NCBI GenBank assembly: GCA_948472605.1
Contig: CAOKUH010000097.1
Span: forward strand, 1-5,390
DNA from: an uncultured Mycoplasmatota bacterium
Lineage (GTDB): Bacteria > Bacillota_I > Bacilli_A > RF39 > UBA660
Reading direction: 5' to 3'
Length of the DNA stretch: 5,390 bases
The notes beneath the pieces were generated by a model. It was not told the origin of the DNA, ran no database searches, and saw only the letters and a list, made by a program, of their open reading frames with translations. Position numbers and translations under genes: made by a program. This document shows, piece after piece, positions 4,738 to 5,390 of this stretch (position 1 is the stretch's first letter; each line of letters starts with the position of its first letter).

Positions 4738-5390
4738 CTAATAAAAAGTGTCGTTGCTTTTTAAATAATCTGGTGCTTTTACATAATCAAATAACTCATC
4801 TTCTTTAGTAGTTCCTCTTGAAATTTCGACAACATCATTCATATCAAAATCATTGTTATCATAATAGTCTTTTATTTCAGTTGTAGTAGCTTTTTTAGTA
4901 GGTTCATTGCCAATTTGTAATAACTCTCTAAAGAAGTGTTTTATTGCCTCTAAAATGGCTTTTAAATAAGTTTTAAGGTTATTGTTCTCTTTTGTTAAAT
5001 TTTGATTTCTTGTAGTTAGTGCTTTGACTTCCCTTTGAAGATTTTTATTTTCTTTTTCTAATGTTTGATGACTTTGGGTATATGTATCAATTTCATTGAA
5101 TAGTTGATTTATTTTAGGTTGAAATTCTACTGCCTTTTTTGTTTCTTTAATCACATTTTGCATACTATCAAAAGTATCTTTTTCTATTACAATATGTTTT
5201 TTATCAAATGGAATCGTTTTAGTAGTTTTCATTTTTTCTTCAAGAGTTTTCATAGAATTATCAAGACTTTTATTGATAGTGTTTACTTTCTCTTCATAAT
5301 ATCTTGTAGTTTTCTTAAATTCCTTAATTTTAATGTGTTTTGGTACTATAAAAGTGTAATAAGTAAACCAAGTGCAACAGGTTGAAAATT
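4738..5390 (-). CDS. MobV/Pre plasmid mobilization protein, C-terminal part (truncated by the window edge or 5'-broken)
   Basis: The frame is open from the right edge (first full codon 5388-5386) to TAG at 4740-4738, 216 codons. MobV/Pre relaxases nick plasmid DNA at oriT using an N-terminal catalytic domain, which is not in this window. What is visible matches the family's C-terminal part: KHIKIKEFKKTTRYYEEKV, then a long coiled coil (about residues 85-140 of the visible part, with LEKENKNLQREVKAL and LTKENNNLK), then HFFRELLQIGNEPTKK, EIKDYYDNNDF and TKEDELFDYVKAPDYLK. An internal ATG at 5253 lacks a ribosome site and lies inside conserved sequence, so it is unlikely to be a start. The first 15 visible residues (FSTCCTWFTYYTFIV) are aromatic and Cys-rich, unlike the hydrophilic family, and suggest a break. 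Its presence points to a mobile element or its remnant. Confidence 0.75.
   Translation of the reverse strand, partial: FSTCCTWFTYYTFIVPKHIKIKEFKKTTRYYEEKVNTINKSLDNSMKTLEEKMKTTKTIPFDKKHIVIEKDTFDSMQNVIKETKKAVEFQPKINQLFNEIDTYTQSHQTLEKENKNLQREVKALTTRNQNLTKENNNLKTYLKAILEAIKHFFRELLQIGNEPTKKATTTEIKDYYDNNDFDMNDVVEISRGTTKEDELFDYVKAPDYLKSNDTFY

Noticed and set aside
5104..5385. Phe-rich open frame on the plus strand at the right end
   Set aside because: Antisense of lysine-rich coiled-coil coding sequence in the mobilization gene, which produces Phe-rich shadows.
1..5390. CRISPR arrays, tRNA or rRNA genes, insertion sequences
   Set aside because: No regularly spaced repeats, cloverleaf-like sequence with CCA-type features, rRNA motifs or transposase genes were seen.

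Overview
The window is strongly AT-rich (about a quarter G+C by eye), with dense intrinsic terminators, AAGGAG-type ribosome binding sites, sigma-A-like promoters, a class B sortase and a MobV-type mobilization protein. Together these point to a low-GC Gram-positive bacterium (Firmicutes/Bacillota, plausibly a gut Bacilli or Clostridia lineage). The MobV fragment, sortase module and lack of housekeeping genes suggest an accessory region such as an integrated mobilizable element. The species cannot be read from the sequence. Stops are TAA or TAG in all six genes; TGG encodes Trp.

Layout. Positions 1-162 hold no supported gene but three intrinsic terminators (one rightward, two leftward). Next, on the minus strand, is a GTG-started sigma-70-like protein (163-1437) with an unusual C-terminal extension and its own extended -10 promoter. 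Then comes a two-helix membrane protein (1582-1821), separated by strong terminators on both sides. Upstream lies a two-gene unit, also on the minus strand: a secreted, wall-anchored surface protein (2692-3933) followed after 25 bases by a class B sortase (1917-2666). From 3934 to 4254 is a regulatory region with two back-to-back promoters. The leftward one drives a leader of about 185 nt with at least three stable hairpins, the first beginning at the predicted first nucleotide. The rightward one drives an XRE-family regulator (4255-4563), with a perfect dyad in its spacer. A terminator and short repeats (4564-4737) separate this from the C-terminal part of a MobV/Pre protein (4738 to the right edge, minus strand).

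How it may work together. The surface protein ends in NAQTS, a hydrophobic helix and a lysine-rich tail, which fits the NPQTN-like signals used by class B sortases; the adjacent sortase is therefore its likely anchoring enzyme. The XRE protein may control this operon and itself through dyads between the promoters, while the leader RNA may add post-initiation control. The small membrane gene appears reachable mainly by read-through of the terminator after the sortase. The most interesting items are the structured leader, the sigma factor with its extra domain, and the apparent sequence junction in the mobilization gene.
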